Shown: positions 1-6,327, numbered from the stretch's first letter. The stretch is 12,668 bases of DNA from Flavobacteriales bacterium UBA7690 (GCA_002482775.1 DLGQ01000032.1:6010-18677), one strand, 5' to 3'. A program made the numbers and translations. Notes: generated by a model from the sequence alone, not told the origin.

Positions 1-143
1 GAACACTGCGCGTTGGTGTCGCTGCCAAGCGCCGTTTTGGAGAACGCGTGCTGTTGAGCCTTTCCACGCCGCAACTCGCGGGCTTCGCCACGGGGAACGT
101 GCGTGGGCTTGGCTTGGTCTTTGGGCTGAACATCGGCCTGTGA
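1..143 (+). CDS. C-terminal end of a probable outer-membrane beta-barrel protein (partial)
   Basis: An open frame enters from the left edge and ends at TGA 141-143, giving about 46 visible residues. The visible peptide alternates polar and hydrophobic residues and ends in GLGLVFGLNIGL followed by the stop. This is the pattern of a final transmembrane beta strand, with glycine and leucine/isoleucine near the C-terminus, as in Bacteroidota outer-membrane barrel proteins. No domain can be named from so short a piece. The next gene starts two bases after this stop (ATG 146) or overlaps it (GTG 140, giving GTGA), so the two are very probably co-transcribed. That the segment is coding is well supported by the uninterrupted frame and close packing. 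The barrel assignment is an inference from strand character alone. Confidence 0.6.
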   Translation, partial: TLRVGVAAKRRFGERVLLSLSTPQLAGFATGNVRGLGLVFGLNIGL

Positions 144-145
144 CC

Positions 146-868
146 ATGAACCTCTTCCCTCGAACTTGCCTGCCGTTCCTGATCGGGCTATTCGTCCTCA
201 CTGGATCCTTCGACCAAAGCGGTGATGCCCGCATTGCTTCCCGAATCGTTGATCCACGAAGTGAACGGATCACGTTGCATTGGAAAGATGCGTCAGGCGC
301 GGTGATCGGCAACTTGGGCGCGTTGAAAGCACAGCTCGCGAAAGGCGATCACAAAATGCTCTTCGGCATGAATGGCGGCATGTACACCGAAGACCGCAGC
401 CCTGTGGGCTTGTATATCGAAGAAGGCCGCGTGTTGCACCGCATCGATCGGCGCACCGAGGGGAAGGACAACTTCCATATGCAGCCCAACGGGGTGTTCG
501 GTCTTTACACGGATGGCAGCGCTTTCGTGAAGACCACCGGTGCCATGGAGAACATGTTGAACGTCCAGTACGCCACGCAGTCCGGGCCCATGCTGGTGGC
601 CGGTGGTGTGATCAACAAGAACTTCACACCCGGTTCCAAGAATCTGCACATCCGCAACGGGGTTGGAATACGGTCCGATGGAACGGTGGTCTTCGCCATC
701 TCGCGCGAGCCCATCAACTTCCACGACTTCGCCACGTGGTTCAAAGCACAAGGCTGCAACGATGCGCTGTACTTGGACGGCTTTGTGAGCAAGGCCTATA
801 TGCCCGAGCAGGGCCTTGAAGCGTTGGACGGTGAGCTGGGGGTGCTGATCGCGGTAACGGCGCGCTGA
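146..868 (+). CDS. Secreted phosphodiester glycosidase family protein (NAGPA-type domain)
   Basis: The product is 240 residues. It starts with a short basic segment and a hydrophobic stretch (about residues 8-19), a probable signal peptide, so it should act in the periplasm or outside the cell. The rest matches the phosphodiester glycosidase / NAGPA-domain family (DUF2233-like) in motif order: FGMNGGMY near 73-80, SPVGL near 86-90, SGPML near 146-150, RNGVGI near 170-175 and YLDG near 209-212. Known relatives cleave sugar-phosphate phosphodiesters, for example uncovering mannose 6-phosphate in animals; bacterial substrates are mostly unknown. ATG 146 was preferred over GTG 140, which would overlap the preceding stop codon. 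The gene is packed between a barrel-protein tail and the SMR transporter gene. The family call is good; the substrate is unknown. Confidence 0.82.
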   Translation: MNLFPRTCLPFLIGLFVLTGSFDQSGDARIASRIVDPRSERITLHWKDASGAVIGNLGALKAQLAKGDHKMLFGMNGGMYTEDRSPVGLYIEEGRVLHRIDRRTEGKDNFHMQPNGVFGLYTDGSAFVKTTGAMENMLNVQYATQSGPMLVAGGVINKNFTPGSKNLHIRNGVGIRSDGTVVFAISREPINFHDFATWFKAQGCNDALYLDGFVSKAYMPEQGLEALDGELGVLIAVTAR

Positions 869-875
869 GCCTTGG

Positions 876-883
876 TACCTTCG
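876..883 (+). promoter_or_regulatory. Candidate Bacteroidota -7 element before the SMR gene
   Basis: TACCTTCG matches the Bacteroidota consensus TAnnTTTG at all but one defined base and ends 4 bases before ATG 888. At that spacing transcription would start at or next to the start codon, giving a leaderless mRNA. No convincing TTTG-type -33 element is visible upstream, so this is tentative. Confidence 0.35.
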
Positions 884-887
884 CCAC

Positions 888-1214
888 ATGAACTGGTTGT
901 TGCTAGAGATCGCGGGGCTGTTCGAGGTCGGTTTCGCCACCTGTTTGGGAAAGGCCAAAGAGAGCGCTGGTACCACGGCGGCGTGGTGGATGGCTGGCTT
1001 CTTCGTCAGTTTGGCCATCAGCATGTACCTGCTCTACCGGGCCACGCAAACGCTCCCCATCGGCACGGCTTACGCGGTGTGGACCGGCATCGGGGCCGTG
1101 GGCACGGTCCTCGTTGGTATTTTCATTTTCCGCGAGCCGGTGGCCTTCTGGCGCGTGTTCTTCCTGTTCACCTTGATCGCGAGCATCGTGGGGCTGAAGT
1201 TCGTTTCGCACTAA
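888..1214 (+). CDS. sugE: Small multidrug resistance transporter, Gdx/SugE type (guanidinium exporter-like)
   Basis: This is a 108-residue, four-helix inner-membrane protein of normal SMR length. SMR proteins work as antiparallel dimers exchanging protons for cations. Glu13 in AGLFEVGFA is the family's essential proton/substrate-coupling carboxylate. The block PIGTAYAVWTGIGAVG (57-72) and the ending GLKFVSH are typical of the Gdx/SugE branch, whose characterised members export guanidinium, rather than the EmrE/Qac branch. By alignment from memory with E. coli Gdx, Ser45, Tyr62 and Trp65 occupy the known substrate-site positions, but the usual Trp16 is Phe16. There is only a 19-base gap to the preceding gene, so no room exists for a guanidine riboswitch directly upstream. 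The subfamily call is strong; the actual substrate is inferred. Confidence 0.88.
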   Translation: MNWLLLEIAGLFEVGFATCLGKAKESAGTTAAWWMAGFFVSLAISMYLLYRATQTLPIGTAYAVWTGIGAVGTVLVGIFIFREPVAFWRVFFLFTLIASIVGLKFVSH

Positions 1215-1266
1215 CCCCGGTTCGTGAAGTCCTATTTCGGTTCGCTGATCACGACCATTGTTCGTT

Positions 1267-1274
1267 GATCTTCG
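1267..1274 (+). promoter_or_regulatory. Weak candidate -7 element before proC
   Basis: GATCTTCG resembles TAnnTTTG at six of eight positions and ends 5 bases before ATG 1280, in the 65-base gap after the SMR gene. It fits the same placement seen before other genes in this window but is poor on its own. proC could equally be co-transcribed with the upstream genes. Confidence 0.2.
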
Positions 1275-1279
1275 CTCGC

Positions 1280-2077
1280 ATGAACATCTCCATCGTCGGT
1301 TGTGGCAACATGGGCCAGGCCTATGCGCGCAGTTTCCGCAAGTACGGTCTGGTGAAACAGGAAGACCTCCTGTTGGTCTTGCGCAGTGAAGGCCGACGCA
1401 CCCAGTTGGAAGCACTGGGCCGCGTAGCGCTGAGCATCGATGCCGCGATCGGGCAAAGCGACCTGGTGATCATCGCCGTGAAACCACAGGACTTCGGTGG
1501 TATCGCTCCAGCACTGGCCGCTGTCCTTCGACCCGAGCAAGTGGTGCTGTCGATCATGGCCGGCATCACCATCCATCGGCTACAGGGGGACCTGCGCCAC
1601 CAGACCGTGGTGCGTGCCATGCCCAATTCACCGGCGCAGATCGGCATGGGGATCACCGCTTACGCTACGGGCACGGAACTGAACATGCGGCAGACGTTGA
1701 TGGTGGAGCAATTGTTGAACAGCACGGGCCGCGCGGTACACTTGGAACACGAAGCGCATCTTGATCCTGTAACGGCCCTCAGCGGCAGCGGTCCTGCATA
1801 CTTCTTCCACATCGTGAAGACCATGATCGATGCAGGCTTGGCCTTAGGGCTGGAACCACACGTGGCCAGCGCTCTGGTGAAACAGACCATGCTGGGTAGC
1901 TATCACTTGATGGAACACGCGGACCGCACGCCCGAAGAACTGATCCAGGCGGTGATGAGCAAAGGCGGCACCACGGAGGCAGCGTTCAAGGTGTTCGCCG
2001 AAGGCAAGCTCGGAGAGGCGCTGTCCAGCGGGATCGAAGCGGCTAGCCGGAGAGCGACGGAATTGTCCAATTCCTAA
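1280..2077 (+). CDS. proC: Pyrroline-5-carboxylate reductase
   Basis: The product is 265 residues, the normal length for ProC, a cytoplasmic enzyme that reduces 1-pyrroline-5-carboxylate to L-proline with NAD(P)H. The N-terminal Rossmann dinucleotide motif is GCGNMG (7-12). AVKPQ (66-70) and MPN (114-116) are ProC signatures. DPVTALSGSGPAY (162-174) and SKGGTT (227-232) form the C-terminal dimerisation and substrate-binding region. The frame is open upstream to 872, but that part overlaps the SMR gene in another frame and has no ProC character, so ATG 1280, directly before MNISIVGCGNMG, is the start. The stop TAA overlaps the stop of the convergent OmpA-family gene by two bases. The proline pathway has no other member in this window. 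Confidence 0.96.
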   Translation: MNISIVGCGNMGQAYARSFRKYGLVKQEDLLLVLRSEGRRTQLEALGRVALSIDAAIGQSDLVIIAVKPQDFGGIAPALAAVLRPEQVVLSIMAGITIHRLQGDLRHQTVVRAMPNSPAQIGMGITAYATGTELNMRQTLMVEQLLNSTGRAVHLEHEAHLDPVTALSGSGPAYFFHIVKTMIDAGLALGLEPHVASALVKQTMLGSYHLMEHADRTPEELIQAVMSKGGTTEAAFKVFAEGKLGEALSSGIEAASRRATELSNS

Positions 2078-4110
2078 AGCACCGTCACCTCCGTGCGCCT
2101 GTTCTGCGCCCTACCCTCTTCAGTATCGTTGGTGGCGATGGGCTTGGTCTCGCCGTAGCCGGCAGCTGTGATCCGGTCCGCCTCGATGCCTTTGGCGATC
2201 ACGAATTCGCGCACGGCTTTCGCACGCTGATCGCTCAGGGTGAGGTTGGCGGCATCGGCACCCACGTTATCCGTATGGCCACCGAGTTCGATGCGCAGTG
2301 TTGGGTTGCTCTGGAGCAGTTTCACCAGCTTGTCCAGTTCGGCGTTGGAGGCCGGCAGCAGATCATAACTGGCCGTGTTGAAGAAGATGTTCCGCAGCGC
2401 GATGGTGCTTCCTGCGGTGAGCGGGCTCAGCGGCACTTCCAAGGTCACCGGCTCGTTGACGGTACTGGTGGCCACGTTGTAGTTCTTGGAGAAGAAGAGG
2501 TAGCCGTCCGCACTGGCGTTGAGCGCGTATTCGCCACTGGGCAGGCAAACGAGGAACTCACCGGTCTTCGGGTCGCTGTACGCCCCCGTGGCGAGGTTCC
2601 CGGTCTTCAGGTCGTACAACTGCACATCGGCTTCCACCGGCGCTTTGGTGCCAGCATCGTAAACAGTGCCCCGGATGTACGTGATCGGCAACGGACGCGC
2701 CTCCTTGTACAGTTCGAAGCTGTAGAGATCAAGATCGCCGAGCCCACCGGCGCGGTCGCTGGCGAAGTAGGCCATCTTGCCACTGGCATCCACCAACACG
2801 CTGTTCTCATCCGCACTTGTATTGATGGGATATCCGAGGTTGAGCGCCGGACCCCACGTACCATCAGCCTGTTTGCGGCTCATTAAGATGTCCAAACCAC
2901 CAAAGCCGGGGTGCCCGTTGCTGCTGAAGTAGAGCGTGCGCCCGTCGGGGTGTATCTGCACGCTCTCCTCCTGGTACGGCGTGTTGATGTTCTCGCCGAG
3001 TTTCACGGGTTTGCTCCACGCCCCCTCATCGTCCATGGTGGTGGTCCAGATGTCCATGCTCTTGATGCCGTCGCGCGCGACCGATCCGCGGATGTAATAG
3101 ATCGTACGGCCGTCGCTGGCCATGCTGGGCTGCGTTTCCCAGTGGCTGGAGTTCACCGGTGTACCCAGGTTGTGCGGCACACCCCACCGATCTCCGATCC
3201 GGCGGCTGATGAACAGATCGCAGCTGCCTTCACCGGAAAGCGCACCCCCGTAGGAACCATCTTCCAACGCGCACTTGGTGAAGATGAGGAAACGCCCATC
3301 TGGTGAGAGTGTTCCAGCACCTTCGTTGAAAGCCCGTGTGTTCACGATCGGGAGCGGAATGGACGGTTTCCAATTGCCTTCCAGATCGCGGCGGCTCACA
3401 TAGAAATCCTCCTGCATTCCGTACACGGGTATCTCGGGCGCTTTCACGCGTCGGGTGTAGATCAACGTGCCATCATCGGCTGTAAGGCACGGGAAATACT
3501 CCGGGTCGGCGCTGTTCACGTTGGGGCCCAGGTTCTTGGGCTCGAAGGGCACGGGTTGGTTGATGGCCTTCGCGGCGAATTCGCAGTTGCGCAGTCCGAG
3601 TTTCGCGCGGGCCTTGCGCTGTGGCTCCTCTTCCTGCTTCATGTACTCGGCGTAGTTCTTCTCGGCAGCGGCGTATTGGCCTGCCTTGAATTCCAGGTCC
3701 GCAAGGTGCAACTGTGCCACCGGGAAGAAACGCGGGTTGATGGCGATCGCTTCGCGGTAACGCACCATGGCGACCTCGCTCTTGCCGTTGCGTTCGGCGA
3801 TCTCGGCCAACATGATACGCGGCTCCACGAAGGCCGGATCAGCCTCCGCCGCCTTGTTGAATTCGCTCTCCGCACAATCCCATTTCTGCATCCGCATGCA
3901 TTCCGATCCGCTCTCGTACCGTTTGATGGCGCCTTTGTCCTGGCTGGAATAACCTCCGGGCTGGGCGAACGAAGTGAGCAGTAGGCAGTAGCAGTAGGCA
4001 GTGAATACCAAGCGCACGATAGGCCAAGTCCGGGCATTTACAACCAACTGCCAACTGCGCACTGCCGACTGCGAACCATGAACTGCGCGTAAGAACCGTA
4101 CGAAGGTCAT
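2074..4110 (-). CDS. PorE-like OmpA-family protein: TPR + PD40 propeller + CarboxypepD-regulatory + OmpA_C
   Basis: This is a 678-residue envelope protein. In order it shows a hydrophobic export signal (about 31-50, ending SFAQ), TPR-like helices (58-158), five PD40/WD40-like blades with repeated xDGRxxxF/Y motifs (about 190-465), a carboxypeptidase-regulatory-like beta sandwich (478-560) and an OmpA_C peptidoglycan-binding domain (572-678). The last contains GHTDNVG (611-617), LSDQRA (625-630) and NRR (670-672); Asp614 and Arg629 correspond to the usual diaminopimelate-binding pair. The same domain order is known from Porphyromonas gingivalis PorE, a type IX secretion component, but Bacteroidota carry several paralogues, so a secretion role is only possible. 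PorE is a lipoprotein; no lipobox cysteine is visible here. ATG 4110 overlaps the queE stop as TGATG. An alternative start, GTG 4017, gives 647 residues and a more conventional signal peptide beginning MRLVFTAY. Confidence 0.88.
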   Translation of the reverse strand: MTFVRFLRAVHGSQSAVRSWQLVVNARTWPIVRLVFTAYCYCLLLTSFAQPGGYSSQDKGAIKRYESGSECMRMQKWDCAESEFNKAAEADPAFVEPRIMLAEIAERNGKSEVAMVRYREAIAINPRFFPVAQLHLADLEFKAGQYAAAEKNYAEYMKQEEEPQRKARAKLGLRNCEFAAKAINQPVPFEPKNLGPNVNSADPEYFPCLTADDGTLIYTRRVKAPEIPVYGMQEDFYVSRRDLEGNWKPSIPLPIVNTRAFNEGAGTLSPDGRFLIFTKCALEDGSYGGALSGEGSCDLFISRRIGDRWGVPHNLGTPVNSSHWETQPSMASDGRTIYYIRGSVARDGIKSMDIWTTTMDDEGAWSKPVKLGENINTPYQEESVQIHPDGRTLYFSSNGHPGFGGLDILMSRKQADGTWGPALNLGYPINTSADENSVLVDASGKMAYFASDRAGGLGDLDLYSFELYKEARPLPITYIRGTVYDAGTKAPVEADVQLYDLKTGNLATGAYSDPKTGEFLVCLPSGEYALNASADGYLFFSKNYNVATSTVNEPVTLEVPLSPLTAGSTIALRNIFFNTASYDLLPASNAELDKLVKLLQSNPTLRIELGGHTDNVGADAANLTLSDQRAKAVREFVIAKGIEADRITAAGYGETKPIATNDTEEGRAQNRRTEVTVL
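3978..4087. repeat. Inverted pair of degenerate heptamer arrays (GCAGTAG / AACTGCC type)
   Basis: The left arm (3978-4004) reads GCAGTAG, GCAGTA, GCAGTAG, GCAGTGA. The right arm (4046-4087) reads AACTGCC, AACTGCG, CACTGCC, GACTGCG, a degenerate AACCATG, then AACTGCG. The arms are complementary: 3978-4002 can pair with 4047-4072 with three mismatches and one bulged base, leaving a loop of about 44 bases. The element spans the 5' end of the OmpA-family gene just after the queE stop. The left arm, read on the minus strand, encodes TAYCYCLLL, the core of the predicted signal peptide. Period-7 arrays are not codon-multiple, which argues that the element came first and the coding use is secondary. 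Confidence 0.75.
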
Positions 4111-4712
4111 CAAGGAATGTTGAGGTACTTGTGTGTTTGCAAGGAAGCACGCCACGCGGGATGCTCTTTCACGAAGTCCACGATCAGGGGCATGATGGCT
4201 TCGCGTTTGGACCATTCGGGTTGAAGCAGCAGGGCGCAAGTGGAACGAAGGTCGGCCGTGTGTTCTTGTGCCCACTGCAGGTCGTGCTTGTTGAAGACGA
4301 TCACCTTCAGTTCATCGGCGACGGGGTAGATGCTTGGCAAGGGGGCTTTGAACTTCTTCGGACTGAAGCAGATATGGTGCCATTCTCCGCTGACCGGATG
4401 GGTTCCGCTGGTCTCGATGTGTGTGCGGAAACCGGCTTCGCGCAAGGCCTTCGTCAAGGGCCCGAGATCATGCATCAACGGCTCGCCGCCTGTCACCACC
4501 GCGATGCGTGCAGGAAACTTGGCTGCTTCGGCCACGATGTCTTCCACAGCGAACTTCGGGTGGGCATCGGCATCCCAGCTGTCCTTCACATCGCACCAGG
4601 TGCAGCCGACATCACACCCACCCAACCGGATGAAATAAGCGGCCTGCCCAGCGAACAGCCCTTCCCCTTGCAGGGTATAGAAGGCTTCCATCACAGGTAC
4701 CAGCGCGGACAT
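4110..4712 (-). CDS. queE: 7-carboxy-7-deazaguanine synthase, radical SAM
   Basis: The product is 200 residues, typical for QueE. This cytoplasmic enzyme uses S-adenosylmethionine and a [4Fe-4S] cluster to contract the ring of 6-carboxytetrahydropterin to 7-carboxy-7-deazaguanine, the step before preQ0 in queuosine synthesis. FYTLQGEG (11-18) is the QueE N-terminal signature. The cluster cysteines are Cys33, Cys37 and Cys40 in CDVGCTWCD (CX3CX2C). TGGEPL (74-79), ETSGT (100-104), SPKK (117-120), LQPEW (163-167) and the ending HKYLNIP are also family features. ATG 4712 was chosen because the upstream extension to 4766 has no family similarity; ATG 4691 (MEAFYTLQ) remains possible. No other queuosine gene is visible nearby. 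The stop overlaps the start of the OmpA-family gene (TGATG), indicating translational coupling with a functionally unrelated gene. Confidence 0.93.
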   Translation of the reverse strand: MSALVPVMEAFYTLQGEGLFAGQAAYFIRLGGCDVGCTWCDVKDSWDADAHPKFAVEDIVAEAAKFPARIAVVTGGEPLMHDLGPLTKALREAGFRTHIETSGTHPVSGEWHHICFSPKKFKAPLPSIYPVADELKVIVFNKHDLQWAQEHTADLRSTCALLLQPEWSKREAIMPLIVDFVKEHPAWRASLQTHKYLNIP

Positions 4713-4716
4713 GGCA

Positions 4717-4724
4717 CAAAGAAC
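4717..4724 (-). promoter_or_regulatory. Candidate -7 element immediately before queE
   Basis: On the minus strand GTTCTTTG ends 4 bases before ATG 4712, with an intact TTTG but without the TA. A second candidate lies farther upstream: TTCTTTTG at 4771-4764 with TTG at 4795-4793, 21 bases apart, a better-spaced -33/-7 pair that would leave a leader of about 45-50 bases. The sequence alone does not decide between them. Confidence 0.25.
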
Positions 4725-4849
4725 GGGAATGCTCAGTGGTTCCGGGAGAAGCCCTCCGCGCACCAAAAGAAAAGCCCAAACAGGGCCACGTTCAAGGAAC
4801 CCATGGTATCACATGGGCGGAACCGCGATGATGGCTTTCGTAATCCTCT

Positions 4850-5040
4850 TGTCCCCGAAGGGATCCACACCGAAGTGTGGCTGAGGCCCGCCGTAGACCA
4901 CCGAGGGTGCGGTCCCTGATGGAAATTGTTGGTTCCAATGAACAGATGGCCTGTTTGGGCTTCGCGTTACACCCGTTCTAGGGTGGTGGATGCTTGTACA
5001 GGTGGATGGAAAGAACGTTGACGGTACGAAAGTACCATCA
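4850..5040. other. Cluster of stable hairpins in a 408-base gene-poor gap; possible structured RNA
   Basis: No convincing gene fits the gap 4713-5120. It does hold several clean inverted repeats. On the minus strand CCACAC-TTCG-GTGTGG (4880-4865) is followed one base later by TCCC-TTCG-GGGA (4863-4852); both are capped by the very stable C(UUCG)G loop. On the plus strand GGTAC-GAAA-GTACC (5023-5036) has a GNRA loop and extends beyond a C-A mismatch by three more pairs (5019-5040). CACCC-N6-GGGTG lies at 4970-4985. I find none of the conserved cores of RNase P RNA, tmRNA or SRP RNA, and no tRNA. The strand and any function are unknown. Confidence 0.3.
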
Positions 5041-5120
5041 CGAAAAGGCGGATGCAACACATGGTGGAAAACTCGTGGGGGCATTGTGCTGCACAGCGGC
5101 GAACGGATCAAGATCAGCCC

Positions 5121-5666
5121 CTACACAGCGTCCCCCTTCTGCCCCACGAATTGATCCTCCTTGTCCTCGAACAGGATGTTGAACGTGGTGAGGCTTCCGT
5201 AGCAACGGGTGATGTACTGCTGTAGTTCAACTTTATCCTGATCCGAGAGTTTTTCGTTGGCGTTGATCTTCTGTTCCAGCACGCGGAACCGGTCGCGGAT
5301 CATCACGATCTTGTGGAAGAACTCATCCACGGGCACTTCCTTGCTTTTCAGCGAAGGATCGCGTGGTTTGATCTCCAGCATGCCGCCTTCGTACCGCGGG
5401 GCCATGTTCACGGGCCGTTGTGGCGACTGCATCTCGTCCAGCACCTCGCGGATGGCATCGCGCACATGGTCCAGGTCCAGCGGTTCAACACTGGTCTCCA
5501 CGCCGGGAGCGATGGTCACAAGGCCTTCGAAGCTGCGGCTGATGGGCTGTTCGCCATGCTCGCGAAAGAACACATGGACAGTACGTGCGTCCATTTCGTA
5601 GACCACGCCCACGCCCATGGTCGGGTGTTTCACACGGGCTCCGATACTGATGTCGTAAAGTTCCAT
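5121..5666 (-). CDS. Protein of unknown function with an N-terminal SH3-like barrel segment
   Basis: The product is 181 residues, without signal peptide or membrane segments, so probably cytoplasmic. Residues 8-50 (IGARVKHPTMGVGVVYEM then VHVFF) resemble the small SH3/Tudor-like barrels of CarD and of the UvrD/PcrA C-terminus, with the G-x-x-V-x-H-x-x-x-G-x-G-x-V pattern. Residues about 64-82 are charged and helical. Residues 114-160 (from FFHKIVMIRDRF through LSDQDKVELQQYITRCYG) look like a conserved helical module rich in charged residues. I recognise similar uncharacterised proteins in Bacteroidota from general memory but cannot name a family. The barrel would be compatible with nucleic-acid or RNA-polymerase contact, which is inference only. 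It is divergent from kefF across 61 bases. ATG 5666 is the only start that keeps the full barrel segment. Confidence 0.82.
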   Translation of the reverse strand: MELYDISIGARVKHPTMGVGVVYEMDARTVHVFFREHGEQPISRSFEGLVTIAPGVETSVEPLDLDHVRDAIREVLDEMQSPQRPVNMAPRYEGGMLEIKPRDPSLKSKEVPVDEFFHKIVMIRDRFRVLEQKINANEKLSDQDKVELQQYITRCYGSLTTFNILFEDKEDQFVGQKGDAV

Positions 5667-5670
5667 GCTG

Positions 5671-5678
5671 CGAACATA
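5671..5678 (-). promoter_or_regulatory. Candidate -7 element before the unknown gene ending at 5121
   Basis: On the minus strand TATGTTCG matches TAnnTTTG at five of six defined bases and ends 4 bases before ATG 5666, again the spacing expected for a leaderless start. It sits in the 61-base divergent spacer, back to back with the kefF-side element. No clear -33 element is visible. Confidence 0.38.
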
Positions 5679-5716
5679 GCCTCCGGCCGGGCACGTTCTT
5701 CATCCGGTCCGTCCCT

Positions 5717-5724
5717 TACATTTC
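5717..5724 (+). promoter_or_regulatory. Candidate -7 element before kefF
   Basis: TACATTTC matches TAnnTTTG except for the last base and ends 3 bases before ATG 5728. Together with the minus-strand element at 5678-5671 it would make the short divergent spacer a bidirectional promoter with little or no 5' leader on either side. Confidence 0.35.
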
Positions 5725-5727
5725 GCC

Positions 5728-6327
5728 ATGCCTCGCGTACTCGTGCTCTTCGCTCACCCCCGCTTGGAGAAAAGCCGCACCAACCAAGCCTTGCTGCGCC
5801 GTTTCCCGAAACACAAGGACATCACCTTCCGCGACCTCTACGAAGCGTACCCGGACTTCAACGTTGACATCCGCCGGGAACAGCACCTGTTGAACCAGCA
5901 TGACGTTATCGTATGGCAACACCCGCTGTATTGGTACAGTGCCCCACCCCTCTTGAAGCAATGGATCGATCTGGTGCTAGCCTTCGGTTGGGCATACGGC
6001 CCCGGGGGAAAGGTGCTTACCGGGAAGACGGTTTTCCAAGTGCTCACCACGGGTGGCCCAGCACAGTCCTACACCGCAGAAGGCTACCACGGCTGGACGA
6101 TGGAAGAGTTCCTTCGCCCACTGCAACGCACGGTGACCTTGTGCCACATGCATTGGTTGCCGCCCTTCGTGTTGCATGGCACCAACCAGCTTGGCGATGC
6201 CGAATTGGAACGCTACGCGGCGCGGTACGCTGAACTGCTCGTGGCATTCGCTGAAGGGCGCGCCGACCATACGCAAGCCAAAGGCTTGAGCACGTTGAAT
6301 GAACTAATGCCGCTCGATCGCCCATGA
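5728..6327 (+). CDS. kefF: KefF/KefG-like NAD(P)H oxidoreductase, flavodoxin fold
   Basis: The product is 199 residues, close to KefF and KefG of enterobacteria. This family (Flavodoxin_2, quinone reductase) binds FMN/FAD, and its Kef members sit on the cytoplasmic face as required activating subunits of the potassium antiporters. Visible signatures are FAHPRLEKSRTN (8-19, flavin phosphate binding), DLYEAYPDF (36-44), QHPLYWYSAPPLLKQWID (64-81) and TTGG (107-110). The gene overlaps kefC by four bases (ATGA at 6324-6327), which indicates coupled translation and supports the partner assignment over a free quinone reductase. The naming as KefF rather than KefG follows the KefC-like size of its partner and is not firm. 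Confidence 0.88.
   Translation: MPRVLVLFAHPRLEKSRTNQALLRRFPKHKDITFRDLYEAYPDFNVDIRREQHLLNQHDVIVWQHPLYWYSAPPLLKQWIDLVLAFGWAYGPGGKVLTGKTVFQVLTTGGPAQSYTAEGYHGWTMEEFLRPLQRTVTLCHMHWLPPFVLHGTNQLGDAELERYAARYAELLVAFAEGRADHTQAKGLSTLNELMPLDRP

Noticed and set aside
869..887. Guanidine riboswitch before the Gdx-like gene
   Set aside because: Only 19 bases separate the gene from the preceding stop, far too little for any guanidine aptamer.
872..1279. Upstream extension of the proC frame in the same reading frame
   Set aside because: It overlaps the well-supported SMR gene in a different frame, is rich in arginine, histidine and glycine as expected of an out-of-frame read, and ProC begins naturally at ATG 1280.
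3978..4087. CRISPR array
   Set aside because: The units are contiguous 6-7-base degenerate repeats without spacers, and no cas genes are present.
4765..4790. Leftward intrinsic terminator GCCC-N5-GGGC followed by TTTTCTTTT
   Set aside because: The stem is only four pairs, no supported gene ends just upstream of it, and the T-rich segment is better explained as a -7 region for queE.
4733..4804. Minus-strand 23-codon frame beginning MGSLNVALFG just upstream of queE
   Set aside because: It is too short and has no supporting signal; it overlaps the better candidate queE promoter at 4764-4795.
4809..5111. Minus-strand open frame of 100 codons in the 4713-5120 gap
   Set aside because: The translation is rich in Pro, Ser, Thr, Arg and His with no hydrophobic periodicity or recognisable motif, and the hairpins at 4852-4880 lie inside it. 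It may be chance, though a decayed gene tail cannot be excluded without a protein search.
4713..5120. PreQ1 riboswitch in front of queE, or RNase P RNA, tmRNA or SRP RNA in the gap
   Set aside because: I looked for the preQ1 aptamer core, the RNase P conserved blocks, the tmRNA ends and the SRP tetraloop motif on both strands and saw none.
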